Made by a program: the position numbers and the translations under genes. A model generated the notes under the pieces. The model saw nothing but the letters and a program-made list of their open reading frames with translations. It ran no database searches and had not been told where the DNA came from. Positions 15,742 through 29,182 of a stretch of DNA of 51,578 nt are shown piece after piece (within the stretch, counting starts at the first letter, position 1; each line of letters opens with the position of its first letter). The stretch lies in contig NZ_JABVXC010000005.1 in assembly GCF_013349955.1 (NCBI RefSeq), positions 1 through 51,578 on the forward strand, given 5' to 3'. The DNA comes from Onishia taeanensis. Lineage in GTDB: Bacteria > Pseudomonadota > Gammaproteobacteria > Pseudomonadales > Halomonadaceae.

Positions 15742-16078
15742 GACGTTGAAATCACCGTGGGTAAAATTCTGAGAGATTAATCGTATTGTAGTGGCCGGAC
15801 CCGGCGAACGGAACCGCTATCCATCTTATGGTCACGATAGTACGCAACTATGTGGCAGCCCAGTGGCAACTCTATGATAGGCGCTTCGCTGGCCGCCTCA
15901 CTGAGTGCACGAAGCCCGTTCACGAACGCCGGGTGTGTATGCTGGGGACGCTAGGGTTTTCGACTGTGCTGTGGCGCGCCGTTGGGCGTGGCCGAGGCGC
16001 AGCGCCAGGGATACACTGATGGCGGCAACGACTTTTAACCAGATGCCTGGCCGCGCGCCGAGGGTGAGGGAGCACGAA
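15742..16078. other. Intergenic region between divergent def and LysM gene
   Basis: 337 bp that should hold promoters for both directions. The def-side part is AT-rich; the minus strand has TACAAT-like hexamers, but no -35/-10 pair with good spacing stands out. ORFs crossing this region are low-quality and are extensions of the LysM frame or shadows. Confidence 0.4.
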
Positions 16079-17233
16079 ATGACGCAAGCACGGCGGCAGT
16101 CCAGACGAATCCTCGAGGGACTGGGCAATGCCATCGGCATGGGGCGTGGCCATGACCCAGATGTTAAGCCGCTTGCCGCCGCCAGATGGTCGGGGGTCGT
16201 TGTGGTGCTGGTCTTGGGGCTGCTCGCGGCGGGCCTTGCGCATGCTCAGGAACGAATGCTGCGCGACGATGCCCCCCAGCGCTACACCGTGGTTCGCGGC
16301 GATACCCTCTGGGACATTTCCGGACGCTTCTTGAACCACCCCTGGCAGTGGCCTCAGGTCTGGCGAGTCAATCCGCAGATCGCCAACCCGCACCTGATCT
16401 ATCCGGGTGACGTGATCGTCATTCGCGACTGTGACGGCCGCCCTTGCCTGGGGCTCGAACGCGGCCAGAACGTGGTCAGGCTGTCGCCCGAGATAAAGCG
16501 CATCCCGCGGCGTGAGGCCATCCCGCCACTCCCCCTTGAGGTGGTCGAGAACTTTCTGACCCGGCATCGCATCGTCGATGCCTCGGTCAATCTGAACGAG
16601 CAGCCCTATGTGGTCGCCAGCGGCGACAAGCGGCTGATCAGCGGTGCCGGCGATAGCGTGTTCGTGCGCGGCGACCTGAGGCGCGATGCTCGCTACGGCA
16701 TTTATCGGCCCGGCGAGGTCTATCGCGATGCCCAGGGCGCCTTTCTCGGCCAGGAGTTGATCAGCATCGGCGAAGGCCGCCTGTCCCGACGTGAGGGCGA
16801 GTTCAACCAGTTTGCGCTGCTCAGCTCCCGCCAGGAGGTGCGCGACGGCGACCTGGTGATGCCGCTCGAGCAGCTCGAGTTGACTGGGGAGTTTCAGCCT
16901 CGTCCACCTGAACGCGCGGTCGAGGGACGCATCCTCGCCGTGCCGGGCGGCGTTCGTTTCATCGGCCGGCTGAACGTCGTGGCACTGGACGCCGGCACTC
17001 GGGATGGCGTCCAGCCTGGCCATGTGCTGGCCATCGAACAGCAGGGTGAGCTGGTTCGCGACCCCCGAACCGAAGAGCCGGTGCGCCTGCCGGGCGTCGA
17101 TGCCGGCCTGGTGATGGTCTTTCGCAGCTATGACCGGGTCAGCTACGGCCTGGTCATGCAAGCCAGCCGCACCCTCGAGGTCGGGGATCGCGTGCACAGC
17201 CCCGATTCGATGGACCTGTATTCATCGCGGTAA
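16079..17233 (+). CDS. LysM-domain cell-envelope protein
   Basis: 384 residues from ATG 16079, which is preceded by GAGGGAG. The frame is open 58 codons further upstream, but those residues are arginine-rich and unlike an export signal. Residues about 37-53 (SGVVVVLVLGLLAAGLA, then HAQ) are the hydrophobic core of a long signal peptide or anchor. A LysM domain follows at about 69-115 (YTVVRGDTLWDISGRFL...NPHLIYPGDVIVI), which binds peptidoglycan glycan chains. The remaining ~260 residues are the uncharacterised domain typical of the LysM proteins encoded next to dprA in gammaproteobacteria. It probably acts in the periplasm on cell-wall organisation; no hydrolase motif is seen. dprA follows after 92 bp. 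Confidence 0.88.
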   Translation: MTQARRQSRRILEGLGNAIGMGRGHDPDVKPLAAARWSGVVVVLVLGLLAAGLAHAQERMLRDDAPQRYTVVRGDTLWDISGRFLNHPWQWPQVWRVNPQIANPHLIYPGDVIVIRDCDGRPCLGLERGQNVVRLSPEIKRIPRREAIPPLPLEVVENFLTRHRIVDASVNLNEQPYVVASGDKRLISGAGDSVFVRGDLRRDARYGIYRPGEVYRDAQGAFLGQELISIGEGRLSRREGEFNQFALLSSRQEVRDGDLVMPLEQLELTGEFQPRPPERAVEGRILAVPGGVRFIGRLNVVALDAGTRDGVQPGHVLAIEQQGELVRDPRTEEPVRLPGVDAGLVMVFRSYDRVSYGLVMQASRTLEVGDRVHSPDSMDLYSSR

Positions 17234-17325
17234 GACAGACATCCCTGGGGCGTGAGCTGACACTCTCCAAGTAATTAGCTGACGCTATCTCGATAGATGC
17301 TATTTCAATGCAAGAGGACGGCGTG

Positions 17326-18465
17326 ATGACGGCCAAGGATTGGCTAGTACTATCGCTGCTGCCGGGGCTGGGGCCTCGGCGCATTCAGACCCTGCGCGAA
17401 TGCGTACCGGAATGTCACGCGAGCTGGCCCGTGGGCTTTCTGGCGCTGCTGCCGAAACCCGCGGCTACGGCGCTCAGGCTGTGGCTCGATCACCCCGGCC
17501 GCAGTCCCCTGGCGCCAGCCATCGACGCCCTGGATGGCTGGCTTGCCGCTTCGCCCCATCATGCCCTTCTGCATCCTGGCCATTCGTGCTGGCCTTCACT
17601 GCTGGATGAGCTGCCCGATCCTCCTGTGGTGCTGTGGGCCTGCGGCGATCTTGCTGCCCTGACGCCACCGGCATTGGCCATTGTCGGCTCTCGGCGGCCC
17701 ACTCGCGATGGGCTCGAGAGCGCCGCCGCCTTTGGTCGCGACCTGGCGGGCCAGGGCTATGCTACCGTCAGCGGCATGGCACTGGGCATCGACGGCGCCG
17801 CCCAGCGAGCGGCTCTGGATGCCGGCGGCGCGAGCGTGGCGGTGCTGGGGTGTGGAGTCGATGTGGTCTATCCGCCGCGCCATGAGGCGCTGCATCGCCG
17901 CCTGCAGGGCGAGGGCGGGCTGCTGCTCTCGGAACATCCGCCGGGAACGCGAGCCCGTCCGGCGTTCTTTCCCCGCCGCAATCGCATCGTCACCGGGCTG
18001 TCACTCGGGGTGCTAGTGGTCGAGGCCGCCGAAAAGAGCGGCTCGTTGGTCAGCGCCAGGCTTGCCATGGAGCAGAACCGCGAGGTCTTTGCCTTGCCGG
18101 GTTCGATCCACAATCCCCAGGCTCGGGGCTGTCTGGGGTTGATTCGTCAGGGCGCGACCCTGGTAACCGGCATCGAGGATATCCTCGAGGAGTTGCCTCC
18201 CCGGGCCGGGGCATCGGCTAGCGGCTCGACGGAGACGCCTGCCCGCGCAAGCCAGGTGACCCAAGCCCCTTTGGGGAGCGGAGCTAGCTCCCAGGATCCG
18301 CTGCTCGAGCTGTTGAGCGAGCGCCCCACGCCGCTGGATGTGCTGGTCGAGCTCACCGGTAGGGACGTCGGATACTGTCAGCGGCGGTTGCTGGAGCTTG
18401 AAATCGAAGGGCTGGTCACCCAGGCCGTGGGCGGCTGGGTTCGCCTGTCCGGGCATCTGCTCTAG
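17326..18465 (+). CDS. dprA: DNA-processing protein DprA (Smf)
   Basis: 379 residues from ATG 17326 (GAGGA upstream); an ATG at 17308 lacks a ribosome site. DprA loads RecA on incoming single-stranded DNA during transformation and is widespread even in species not known to be competent. The N-terminal helical region (DWLVLSLLPGLGPRRI, SAM-like) is followed by the extended Rossmann fold with AIVGSRRPTRDG, SGMALGIDGAAQRAAL and FPRRNRIVTGLS, which bind DNA, and a C-terminal winged-helix (DML1-like) at about 315-379. A Ser/Ala-rich linker lies before it. Its place between the def side and tsaC matches the E. coli smf locus. Confidence 0.94.
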   Translation: MTAKDWLVLSLLPGLGPRRIQTLRECVPECHASWPVGFLALLPKPAATALRLWLDHPGRSPLAPAIDALDGWLAASPHHALLHPGHSCWPSLLDELPDPPVVLWACGDLAALTPPALAIVGSRRPTRDGLESAAAFGRDLAGQGYATVSGMALGIDGAAQRAALDAGGASVAVLGCGVDVVYPPRHEALHRRLQGEGGLLLSEHPPGTRARPAFFPRRNRIVTGLSLGVLVVEAAEKSGSLVSARLAMEQNREVFALPGSIHNPQARGCLGLIRQGATLVTGIEDILEELPPRAGASASGSTETPARASQVTQAPLGSGASSQDPLLELLSERPTPLDVLVELTGRDVGYCQRRLLELEIEGLVTQAVGGWVRLSGHLL

Positions 18466-18572
18466 CCGCTCGGCGCCCCCTTGAGCGTGGCGCACATGTT
18501 AAACTTTGCGCCAGTTCGCTCCCGATGCCCGTTCTTTCGCTGCCCAGTTGTTTTCGATTCAGAGGATCGCCG

Positions 18573-21015
<2,443 letters not shown>

Positions 21016-21108
21016 GGGCCTTCTTCACTCCCTCGCTTCGGCGTTCTTTGCAAATGTAAGCCCCGGGGCTAAGCATCAGACCCTAGCGTTAGCTTCAGCC
21101 CATCAAGC

Positions 21109-21143
21109 AAAAGCCCGCCGGTCATCAGACCGGCGGGCTTTTT
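21109..21143 (+). terminator. Strong intrinsic terminator after aroE (bidirectional)
   Basis: AAAAGCCCGCCGG pairs with CCGGCGGGCTTTT around an 8-nt loop and ends in TTTTT on the plus strand; the A-run on the left makes it also work on the minus strand, for the small membrane protein gene. Confidence 0.92.
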
Positions 21144-21159
21144 GATGGAGCAGGCGGCA

Positions 21160-21215
21160 GGGCCACATAGATAGGGCTACATAGATAGGGCTACATAGAT
21201 AGGGCCACTCAGATG
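21160..21215. repeat. 14-bp tandem repeat, four copies
   Basis: Units at 21160-21173, 21174-21187, 21188-21201 and 21202-21215. The consensus is GGGCYACATAGATA; units 2 and 3 are identical, unit 1 differs by one base and unit 4 diverges after GGGCCAC. It lies between the aroE terminator and the stop of the small membrane protein gene and is non-coding. Confidence 0.92.
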
Positions 21216-21250
21216 GCGCTCCGTTCGCCTCGGCGCAGGAAGTAGCGCTT

Positions 21251-21523
21251 TCAGCGTTTTCTGATATACAGCCCCACCATGGCCATGCCAAGCCCCAGCA
21301 CCGACAACGCGAGGCCGCCATTCACCAGCCAGGGCGCCCGGGCGAGCCAGGGCACGAAGGGCTGTGGCGTATCGCGACAGACCCCGTCCAGATAGTCCCA
21401 GTGGCCGCCGTCGAGCATACAGCTGCGCACGTCGCCGAGTTCCAGAAAGTAGAGCCCGAGCAGCACGACGACCGGCAGGATCAGCAGGGCCAAGCCTAGG
21501 CGAATCAGGTGCGGGCGGGTCAT
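21251..21523 (-). CDS. Small two-pass membrane protein, unknown function
   Basis: 90 residues with hydrophobic segments at about 8-28 and 66-86. Between them is a short loop with two cysteines (Cys35 and Cys49) that could form a disulfide if periplasmic. The C-terminus is basic (YIRKR). The ATG directly follows the TAG stop of the M48 protease gene with no gap, which implies translational coupling and possibly a joint role in the envelope. No family is recognised. Transcription would end at the bidirectional terminator at 21109-21143, reading through the 14-bp repeats. Confidence 0.75.
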   Translation of the reverse strand: MTRPHLIRLGLALLILPVVVLLGLYFLELGDVRSCMLDGGHWDYLDGVCRDTPQPFVPWLARAPWLVNGGLALSVLGLGMAMVGLYIRKR

Positions 21524-22324
21524 CTAGGAACGGCTACAGTTAGGCGTCTTGCCGGACTGGCGCGCCTGTTCAAAGCGGGGCAGGGCCTCGTTCATGCTGG
21601 CCTCGAGGCCCTCGATGCGCTGGTTGTTGCTGGGGTGCGTGGACATCCATACCGGTGGCTGGCTGCCGCCTGCCTGGCTCATCTTCTCCCACAGGGTCAC
21701 GCTGGCACGAGGGTCGAAGCCGGCATCGGCCATCAGCTGAATGCCCAGCTTATCCGCCTCGCTTTCGTGACTGCGCGAGAAGGGCAGTATGATGCCGTAC
21801 TGAGCGCCGGCGCCGAGAGCGCCCATGATGGTGTCGCCCTGGGGCCCTTCGATACCGGCGGCGCTCTGGATCACCGACAGGCCGAGCTGGGTGGCCTGTT
21901 GGGTCGATACGCGTTCGTTGGCGTGACGCGCCAGCACGTGAGAGACCTCGTGGCCGATCACCGCGGCCAGCTGATCCTGGTCGCTGGCGATCTCGAGCAG
22001 GCCGGTGTTCACCCCGATATAGCCGCCGGGCAGGGCGAAGGCGTTGGCCGAGGGATCATCGAAGACCTTGACCTGCCACTGGGGCGCCAGGTCCGAAGAC
22101 GGCAGTTCGGCGACGATGGCATTCGACACGCACTGCACGTAGTTCAGGGTGGCCCCGCCCACCGTCGGCAGTTTCTGCTGGTACTGCTCGAAGGTTTGCG
22201 CGCCCATCTGGTTGAGCTGCTGGTCGGATACCAGCGTCAGCTGCTGACGCCCGGTGGGTGAACTCGAGCAGGCAGCCAGGGCCAGACTCAGGGCACCCAC
22301 GGCCATTCCTTGTATCCAACGCAT
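21524..22324 (-). CDS. M48-family metalloprotease lipoprotein (LoiP/YggG-like)
   Basis: 266 residues. Residues 1-19 are a lipoprotein signal with lipobox LAAC (Cys19), followed by SSS, which favours the outer membrane. The zinc site is HEVSH in GHEVSHVLARH near residues 124-134, with the third ligand in ESEAD near 186-190. The length and absence of TPR repeats match LoiP rather than BepA, which carries TPRs. Such periplasmic proteases trim or degrade misassembled outer-membrane proteins, notably under low-osmolarity stress for LoiP. It is the first gene of a two-gene unit and diverges from the DUF815 ATPase gene across a 121-bp gap. Confidence 0.9.
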   Translation of the reverse strand: MRWIQGMAVGALSLALAACSSSPTGRQQLTLVSDQQLNQMGAQTFEQYQQKLPTVGGATLNYVQCVSNAIVAELPSSDLAPQWQVKVFDDPSANAFALPGGYIGVNTGLLEIASDQDQLAAVIGHEVSHVLARHANERVSTQQATQLGLSVIQSAAGIEGPQGDTIMGALGAGAQYGIILPFSRSHESEADKLGIQLMADAGFDPRASVTLWEKMSQAGGSQPPVWMSTHPSNNQRIEGLEASMNEALPRFEQARQSGKTPNCSRS

Positions 22325-22445
22325 TCTGACATCCTCCTTGGGCCGACAGCGGCAGGTTCGCTGGACGGCATATCACAGTTTGCCACAAGATACCCTGATC
22401 GCCTGTGCGGTAAAACCGCGACGTTTGCAACCAAGGAGAGATTGC

Positions 22446-23315
22446 ATGGAGGATGCTCTAGCCCGGCGCCTACTGGCAATGATGGAGCGGGTGGAGCCGT
22501 GGCTGCCGCCTGCCTCGGTCGAGATCGACTGGCAACATGACATTGCGGCCCTGTGGCAGCGTCATGCCCTGGGTGGGCAATTGATGCCAGTCCCGCCCCG
22601 GGACGCGCTTGGCCTTGATGACCTGCTGGGCATCGAGCGACAGAAGCGCGCGCTGGTCGACAATACCCGCGCCTTCCTGCGCGGCTATCCCGCCAACCAT
22701 GCCCTGCTGTGGGGCGCCCGGGGTAGCGGCAAGTCGTCGCTGGTGCGGGCCCTGCTCAATGGCCTGGCCCCCGAAGGGCTGCGCCTGGTGCAGGTCGACC
22801 GGCACGACCTGGCGGGGCTGCCTAGCCTGGTGGCCCAGCTGCGCAATGAGCCGCATCGTTTCGTGGTGTATTGCGACGATCTGTCCTTCGAGGGGCATGA
22901 CGATGCCTACAAGGCGCTGAAGAGCGTGCTCGACGGCGCGATCACCGGCCCGCCCGACAATGTGCTGCTCTATGCTACCTCCAACCGTCGCCATCTGCTG
23001 CCGGAATCCATGAGCGACAATCAGGAGACTCGGGTGGTGAACGATGAGCTGCATCACGGCGATGCCGTCGAGGAGAGAATCTCGCTATCCGATCGCTTCG
23101 GCCTCTGGCTGGCCTTCCATCCCTTCAGCCAGGACGCCTACCTGGAGACCTGCCAGCACTGGGTCGCGCATCTCGACGCCGCTGATGGCTGGTCGCCCGA
23201 GGCCCGCGCCGAGGCGCTGCGCTTCGCCACCCTGCGCGGCGGTCGCAGCGGACGCATCGCCTGGCAGTTTGCCTGCCAGTGGGTCGGCAATCGGCGCTTG
23301 CAGGCAGAAACCTGA
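22446..23315 (+). CDS. AAA+-type ATPase, DUF815 family
   Basis: 289 residues from ATG 22446, which has AAGGAG 7 nt upstream; the open frame further 5' overlaps the M48 gene and is not coding. Walker A is GARGSGKSS near 98-106 and Walker B is FVVYCDDLSF near 140-149, with a sensor-like LLYATSNRRHL near 178-188. The pattern and the RFGLWLAFHPF segment match the DUF815 P-loop family, whose cellular role is not established. No membrane segment. It stands alone between a divergent M48 gene and a convergent der. Confidence 0.85.
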   Translation: MEDALARRLLAMMERVEPWLPPASVEIDWQHDIAALWQRHALGGQLMPVPPRDALGLDDLLGIERQKRALVDNTRAFLRGYPANHALLWGARGSGKSSLVRALLNGLAPEGLRLVQVDRHDLAGLPSLVAQLRNEPHRFVVYCDDLSFEGHDDAYKALKSVLDGAITGPPDNVLLYATSNRRHLLPESMSDNQETRVVNDELHHGDAVEERISLSDRFGLWLAFHPFSQDAYLETCQHWVAHLDAADGWSPEARAEALRFATLRGGRSGRIAWQFACQWVGNRRLQAET

Positions 23316-23387
23316 ACGACTGTCTGCCTCGGGTGCCGCTGTAAAACCATCTTTCGTTAACGCAAACCACCAGGCGCTTTAAAAGTC

Positions 23388-23422
23388 ACAGCCCCCGCCG
23401 GAGCGAGTCCGACAGGGGCTGT
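23388..23422 (-). terminator. Terminator shared by der and the DUF815 gene
   Basis: An 8-bp stem ACAGCCCC/GGGGCTGT with an inner CGG/CCG pair. On the minus strand it is followed by GACTTTTA, as expected for the end of the der operon, 40 bp past the der stop. It can also block transcription from the plus side. Confidence 0.75.
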
Positions 23423-23460
23423 GTGATGCGCCAGGCATGAATTGCGGCTAGTTGGCCCGC

Positions 23461-24864
23461 CTAGCGGCGGTTCTTGCGGGCTTCCTTGGTCCGGCCCAGC
23501 TCGCGCTTCTTGGCCTTCTCGCGGTCGCCGGCGCCGGCCATGTTGTCATACGGGTTCTTGCCGGAGCGGAACTCGAAGCGGATCGGCGTGCCGCGCACCT
23601 TGAGCACCTTGCGGAAGGTGTTGGTCAGGAAGCGCTTGTAGGCTTCCGGCAGCGCCTCGGTCTGGTTGCCGTGCACGACGATGATCGGCGGATTGCTGCC
23701 GCCCTGGTGGGCCATGCGCAGCTTGATGCGGCGGCCATGGACCAGCGGCGGCTGATGCTCGGTGACCGCATCCTGCAGGATGTTGGTCAGGCGATTGGTC
23801 GACCAGTGGCTGTTGGCGGAGGCAAAGGCACGGTCGATGGACGGATAAAGATCGCCCACCGCAGTGCCGTGCAGCGCCGAAATGAAGTGCATCTCGGCGT
23901 AGTCGGCGAAGCCCAGGCGACGCTTGATCTGGGCTCGCATCTTCTCCTTGGCCTCGGCCTCCAGGCCATCCCACTTGTTGACCGCCAGCACCAGGGCTCG
24001 CCCGGAACTCAGCACATAGTCCAGCAGGTGCAGGTCCTGCTCGACCAGGCCAGAGCGCGCATCGAGCACCATGATCGCGACATGGCATTCCTTGATGGCA
24101 TCCAGCGTCTTGATGATCGAGAACTTCTCGGCGATCTGGGTGACATTCTTGCGCCGGCGAACCCCGGCGGTGTCGACCAGCACATAGGGTTTGCCGCGAC
24201 GCTCGAAGGGAATCTCGATGGCGTCGCGGGTCGTGCCCGCTTCGTCGAAGACCACGACCCGCTCTTCGCCAAGCAGGCGATTGACCAGGGTCGACTTGCC
24301 GACGTTGGGCCGGCCGATCACGCCGATGCGTACTCCGTTGCTGAGATCCGGCGGCGCGGCGTTGGCCTCGCGCTCGGGGAAGGGCGCGAGCACTTCCTCG
24401 ATCAGCGCGGTGACGTTGCGGCCGTGGGCCGCGGCGATCGGGCGCGGGTCGCCGATGCCCAGCCCCCAGAAGTCACCCGAGGCGGTGTCTTCATCCAGGC
24501 CGTCGGTCTTGTTGACCACCAGCCAGGTCTTCTTCTGATTGACGCGTAGGTGGTTGGCGATGGCCTCGTCGGCGACGTTCAGGCCGGCCCGGCCGTCGAC
24601 CATGAACAGCACGATGTCGGCCTCGTCGATGGCCAGCAGCGACTGTTCGGCCATGGCGGCGTCGATGCCTTGCTCGTCGCCGCTGATGCCGCCGGTATCG
24701 ATCACCGTATAGGTCTTGTCGCCGAGCGCCCCGTTGCCGTATTTGCGGTCACGGGTAAGGCCCGGGAAGTCGGCCACCAGGGCGTCCCGCGAACGGGTCA
24801 GGCGGTTGAAGAGCGTGGACTTGCCGACATTGGGTCGGCCGACCAGGGCGATGACAGGATTCAT
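23461..24864 (-). CDS. der: GTPase Der (EngA), ribosome 50S assembly
   Basis: 467 residues. Der is an essential double GTPase for 50S subunit maturation. Two G domains are visible, each with GRPNVGKST (residues 9-17 and about 183-191), a DTGG or DTAG G3 motif, and NKTD or NKWD for guanine recognition. A KH-like domain follows at about 355-440 and ends in a basic tail ([15 protein letters not shown]). It is the last gene of the ndk-to-der block, overlaps bamB by 4 bp and is followed by a terminator. Confidence 0.97.
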   Translation of the reverse strand: MNPVIALVGRPNVGKSTLFNRLTRSRDALVADFPGLTRDRKYGNGALGDKTYTVIDTGGISGDEQGIDAAMAEQSLLAIDEADIVLFMVDGRAGLNVADEAIANHLRVNQKKTWLVVNKTDGLDEDTASGDFWGLGIGDPRPIAAAHGRNVTALIEEVLAPFPEREANAAPPDLSNGVRIGVIGRPNVGKSTLVNRLLGEERVVVFDEAGTTRDAIEIPFERRGKPYVLVDTAGVRRRKNVTQIAEKFSIIKTLDAIKECHVAIMVLDARSGLVEQDLHLLDYVLSSGRALVLAVNKWDGLEAEAKEKMRAQIKRRLGFADYAEMHFISALHGTAVGDLYPSIDRAFASANSHWSTNRLTNILQDAVTEHQPPLVHGRRIKLRMAHQGGSNPPIIVVHGNQTEALPEAYKRFLTNTFRKVLKVRGTPIRFEFRSGKNPYDNMAGAGDREKAKKRELGRTKEARKNRR

Positions 24865-26012
24865 GGTAGTTCGCGGATCTCCAGCGCCTCTAGGCGCCCG
24901 TCGTTGGCCAGCGCATGGATGCGCCGACCGTCAGTGAGGGGGCGCAGGCTGATGCCCGAGCTATCGATGTGCTCACGACCGGCCAAGTGGCCGTCGGTGG
25001 CATCGAGCAGGTGCACATAGCCTTCGAAGTCGCCGAGCACCAGCTTGCCGTCGGCAAAGGCAGGCGCCGTCAGCTGGCGGCCTTCGAGGACATTGCTGCG
25101 CCATTTGATTTGGCCGGACAGGGCGTCCAGTGCCAGCACGTGGCTGGCGTCGTCGATGACGTAAAGGGTATCGCCGACCAGCAGCGGCGACAGGTAGCTC
25201 GAGATATCGCGCTCCCAAAGGGTCTCGCCGCTCTGGGCTTCCATGGCCACCAGGCGGCCGTGATAGCTGGTCAGATAGAGGCGGCCATCGCGGGTCAGCA
25301 GCGGCTCGCCATCGAGGTCGATCAGACGGTCCACTTCGCTGCGGCCCTGGGGCACGGCGATACGCTGCTCCCAGAGTGCCTGGCCGCTGCGGTTGTCGAT
25401 GGTGGCGACGCGGCCGTTGGCGAAGCCGGCGAAGGTGACCGGCTCGATGACCCTCGGCGTGCCGGTGCCGCGCAGGGTCAAGGCCGGGGCGCTGGTGGTA
25501 TAGACCCATTGTTCAGCGCCGCTGTCGCGCTCAAGCGCCGTGACGCTGCCATCGACGCTCTGTACAACGAGCAGTCGCTGGTTGGGCTGGGGGGCGGCCA
25601 GCACTTCGCTGGGTACGCGCGAGCGCCAGAGCACCTTGCCGTCGGCCTGGTCGATGGCCAGCACTTCGCCGTTGCGAGTGCCCAGATAGAGTCGCTCGGC
25701 CACGGCCGTCAGACCGCTGGATACCGGGTTGTCCAGCTCCACCGTCCAGCGCCGTTCGCCGCTTTCGGCGTTGATGGCCATCAGTTCGCCTTCGGCATCG
25801 GCGGCGAACAGGGTGTCACCGTCCAGGGAGGGGCTGATCGGATAGCGTGCCTCGCCCAGGCCATCGCCGACTTGCACTGACCAGACACCGTCCAGCGTCA
25901 CGCTCTCGGAGAAGTTGGTCAGCTCTTTGGGCGGCGTTTCGGGTTCGACCTGACCGGCACAGCCGGCGAGCAGGCCAAGGGATGCCAGGGCGATCAACAG
26001 CGTCGATTTCAT
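24861..26012 (-). CDS. bamB: Outer-membrane assembly lipoprotein BamB
   Basis: 383 residues. A lipoprotein signal ends in LLAGC (Cys18), and residues after it lack Asp at +2, favouring the outer membrane. The rest is an eight-bladed PQQ-type beta-propeller with repeating units such as [31 protein letters not shown] and [14 protein letters not shown]. BamB binds the POTRA domains of BamA in the BAM complex and aids beta-barrel insertion. It overlaps both der and yfgM by 4 bp, so the three genes are tightly coupled. Confidence 0.95.
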   Translation of the reverse strand: MKSTLLIALASLGLLAGCAGQVEPETPPKELTNFSESVTLDGVWSVQVGDGLGEARYPISPSLDGDTLFAADAEGELMAINAESGERRWTVELDNPVSSGLTAVAERLYLGTRNGEVLAIDQADGKVLWRSRVPSEVLAAPQPNQRLLVVQSVDGSVTALERDSGAEQWVYTTSAPALTLRGTGTPRVIEPVTFAGFANGRVATIDNRSGQALWEQRIAVPQGRSEVDRLIDLDGEPLLTRDGRLYLTSYHGRLVAMEAQSGETLWERDISSYLSPLLVGDTLYVIDDASHVLALDALSGQIKWRSNVLEGRQLTAPAFADGKLVLGDFEGYVHLLDATDGHLAGREHIDSSGISLRPLTDGRRIHALANDGRLEALEIRELP

Positions 26013-26668
26013 AGCGTGGCTTCCTCTGCACCGAGGTTGTCGAGCTTGAGCTGTGTGCCGAACATCGGCTGACCGCTGGATTCGGCGGTGGCCAGGGCTT
26101 CGCGATAGGCCTCGCGGGCATTTTCCCGGTTGCCGAGCGCTAGCTGAGCATCGCCACGCAGTTCCAGGCGCTGGGCGCCGAGGGCCTGACTGGTGATGGC
26201 GTCGAGGGTGGCAAGCGCGGTATCGGCCTCGTCGTCGGCCAGCTGCAAGCGAGCCAGACGCAGCCGCGCCAAGTCCTTGAGATAGTCGCGATCGGTCGAC
26301 TCGATCAGCGTGGCCAGGGCGTCACGGGCGCCGGTCAGGTCACCGTCGGCCACCGCCAGGCGAGCCTCGATCAGCGTGGCCAGATCGGCGTAGAGGCTGC
26401 CGCCGTGCTCGTCGTTGAGCGCGGTCACCTGTTCGCGGGCCTGGGTCAGGGCGGCGTCTTCAAGCGTTGGCTGGCTGGCCAGGGTCAGCAACTGCTGGTA
26501 GCGCACGGAAGCGGCTTCGGCCTGATTGGCCTGGTAGCCTTGCCAGGCCTTCCAGCCGAAGATCCCGGCGGCGGCGATCACCACCCCGGCAATCAGCGAG
26601 GTGCCGTTTTCCTTCCACCAGCGCTTGATGGCCTCTAGCTGTTCTTCTTCGGTGTTCAGCTCCGCCAC
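26009..26668 (-). CDS. yfgM: YfgM-like tetratricopeptide membrane protein (periplasmic chaperone partner of SecYEG)
   Basis: 219 residues from GTG 26668, which has AAGGAG 7 nt upstream and begins the conserved AELNTEEEQLEAIKRWWKENG start; the open frame upstream is Ala/Pro-rich and unrelated. A single TM helix lies at about residues 25-43, and the C-terminal ~170 residues are TPR-like helices in the periplasm. E. coli YfgM links PpiD and SecYEG and also affects RcsB stability. It overlaps bamB by 4 bp and follows hisS after 65 bp, the standard hisS-yfgM-bamB-der order. Confidence 0.9.
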   Translation of the reverse strand: MAELNTEEEQLEAIKRWWKENGTSLIAGVVIAAAGIFGWKAWQGYQANQAEAASVRYQQLLTLASQPTLEDAALTQAREQVTALNDEHGGSLYADLATLIEARLAVADGDLTGARDALATLIESTDRDYLKDLARLRLARLQLADDEADTALATLDAITSQALGAQRLELRGDAQLALGNRENAREAYREALATAESSGQPMFGTQLKLDNLGAEEATL

Positions 26669-26733
26669 GGGCGGTCTCCTTGCGTCAGTGACCCCCGCGC
26701 CGGTAGCCGGTGCGGGGGCGGGCATCATGGATG

Positions 26734-28032
<1,299 letters not shown>

Positions 28033-28060
28033 TGCTTGCTCCTTGAGGGGGTCGTCGGGA

Positions 28061-29176
28061 TCAGGCGTCCCGGGCGATGACGTCCTGCTCGGCCTGTTCC
28101 TTGAGGCGGACCCGTTCACGGATCAGCGCTTCGAGGTCGTCGATCAGGTGATCGTTGCGAAGCTTGCTGGCCGGCTTGCCGTCGAGGTAGACGAGGTTGG
28201 CTGGCGAGCCGCCTGTCAGACCGACATCGGTTTCCTTGGCCTCACCGGGGCCGTTGACCACGCAGCCGATCACCGAGACATCCAGTGGGGTCATGACGTC
28301 CTCGAGGCGCTCCTCAAGGGCGTTCATGGTGCCGATGACGTCGAAGTTCTGCCGCGAGCAGCTGGGGCAGGCGATGAAGTTGATGCCCTTGGCGCGCAGC
28401 TTGAGGCTCTTGAGCATGTCGAAGCCGACCTTGATCTCCTCGACCGGGTCGGCAGCCAGCGACACGCGAATGGTGTCGCCGATGCCATCCATCAACAGCA
28501 TGCCCAGGCCGATCGAGGATTTCACCGTGCCCGAACGCAGGCCGCCGGCCTCGGTGATGCCGAGATGCAGCGGCTGCTCGATGCGGTTCGCCAGGTCCCG
28601 ATAGGCGGCCACCGCCATGAACACATCGGATGCCTTGACGCTGACCTTGAACTCCTGGAAATCGAGGCGATCGAGGTGGTCGATGTGGCGCATCGCCGAC
28701 TCGACCAGCGCCGCCGGTGTGGGCTCGCCGTACTTCTTCTGCAGATCCTTTTCCAGGGAGCCTGCGTTAACGCCGATGCGGATCGGGATGCCGTTGTCGC
28801 GGGCGGCGCTGACCACGGCCCGTACCCGGTCCTCGCGGCCGATGTTGCCGGGGTTGATACGCAGGCAGTCGACGCCGAGTTCGGCGACGCGCAGGGCGAT
28901 CTTATAGTCGAAGTGGATATCCGCGACCAGCGGGACGTTCACTTCGCGCTTGATGCGCCCGAAGGCCTCGGCGGCGTCCATGTCGGGCACGCTGACGCGC
29001 ACGATATCGGCGCCGGCGGCCTCTAGCTGACGAATCTGACCAACGGTGGCGGCCACATCCAGGGTGTCGGTGTTGGTCATGCTCTGCACCGAAATCGGCG
29101 CATCGCCGCCCACGGGCACGTTGCCGACATGAATCTGGCGTGAGCGGCGTCTAACGATGGGAGACTGCGCGTGCAT
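28061..29176 (-). CDS. ispG: 4-hydroxy-3-methylbut-2-en-1-yl diphosphate synthase IspG (GcpE)
   Basis: 371 residues. It reductively opens methylerythritol cyclodiphosphate in the MEP isoprenoid pathway using a [4Fe-4S] cluster. The N-terminal TIM barrel is followed by the cluster domain with ACPSC near 269-273 and [10 protein letters not shown] near 304-313, giving the three cysteines and the conserved Glu. Its cluster must come from the Fe-S machinery, whose reduced isc genes lie 4 kb upstream on the same strand. It follows rodZ after 6 nt. Confidence 0.96.
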   Translation of the reverse strand: MHAQSPIVRRRSRQIHVGNVPVGGDAPISVQSMTNTDTLDVAATVGQIRQLEAAGADIVRVSVPDMDAAEAFGRIKREVNVPLVADIHFDYKIALRVAELGVDCLRINPGNIGREDRVRAVVSAARDNGIPIRIGVNAGSLEKDLQKKYGEPTPAALVESAMRHIDHLDRLDFQEFKVSVKASDVFMAVAAYRDLANRIEQPLHLGITEAGGLRSGTVKSSIGLGMLLMDGIGDTIRVSLAADPVEEIKVGFDMLKSLKLRAKGINFIACPSCSRQNFDVIGTMNALEERLEDVMTPLDVSVIGCVVNGPGEAKETDVGLTGGSPANLVYLDGKPASKLRNDHLIDDLEALIRERVRLKEQAEQDVIARDA

Positions 29177-29182
29177 GCGGAA

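Noticed and set aside
16128..17197. Alternative plus- and minus-strand frames over the LysM gene
   Set aside because: They overlap the clear LysM coding frame and show no domain.
21160..21215. CRISPR array
   Set aside because: The 14-bp units are directly adjacent with no spacers, and no cas genes are in the window.
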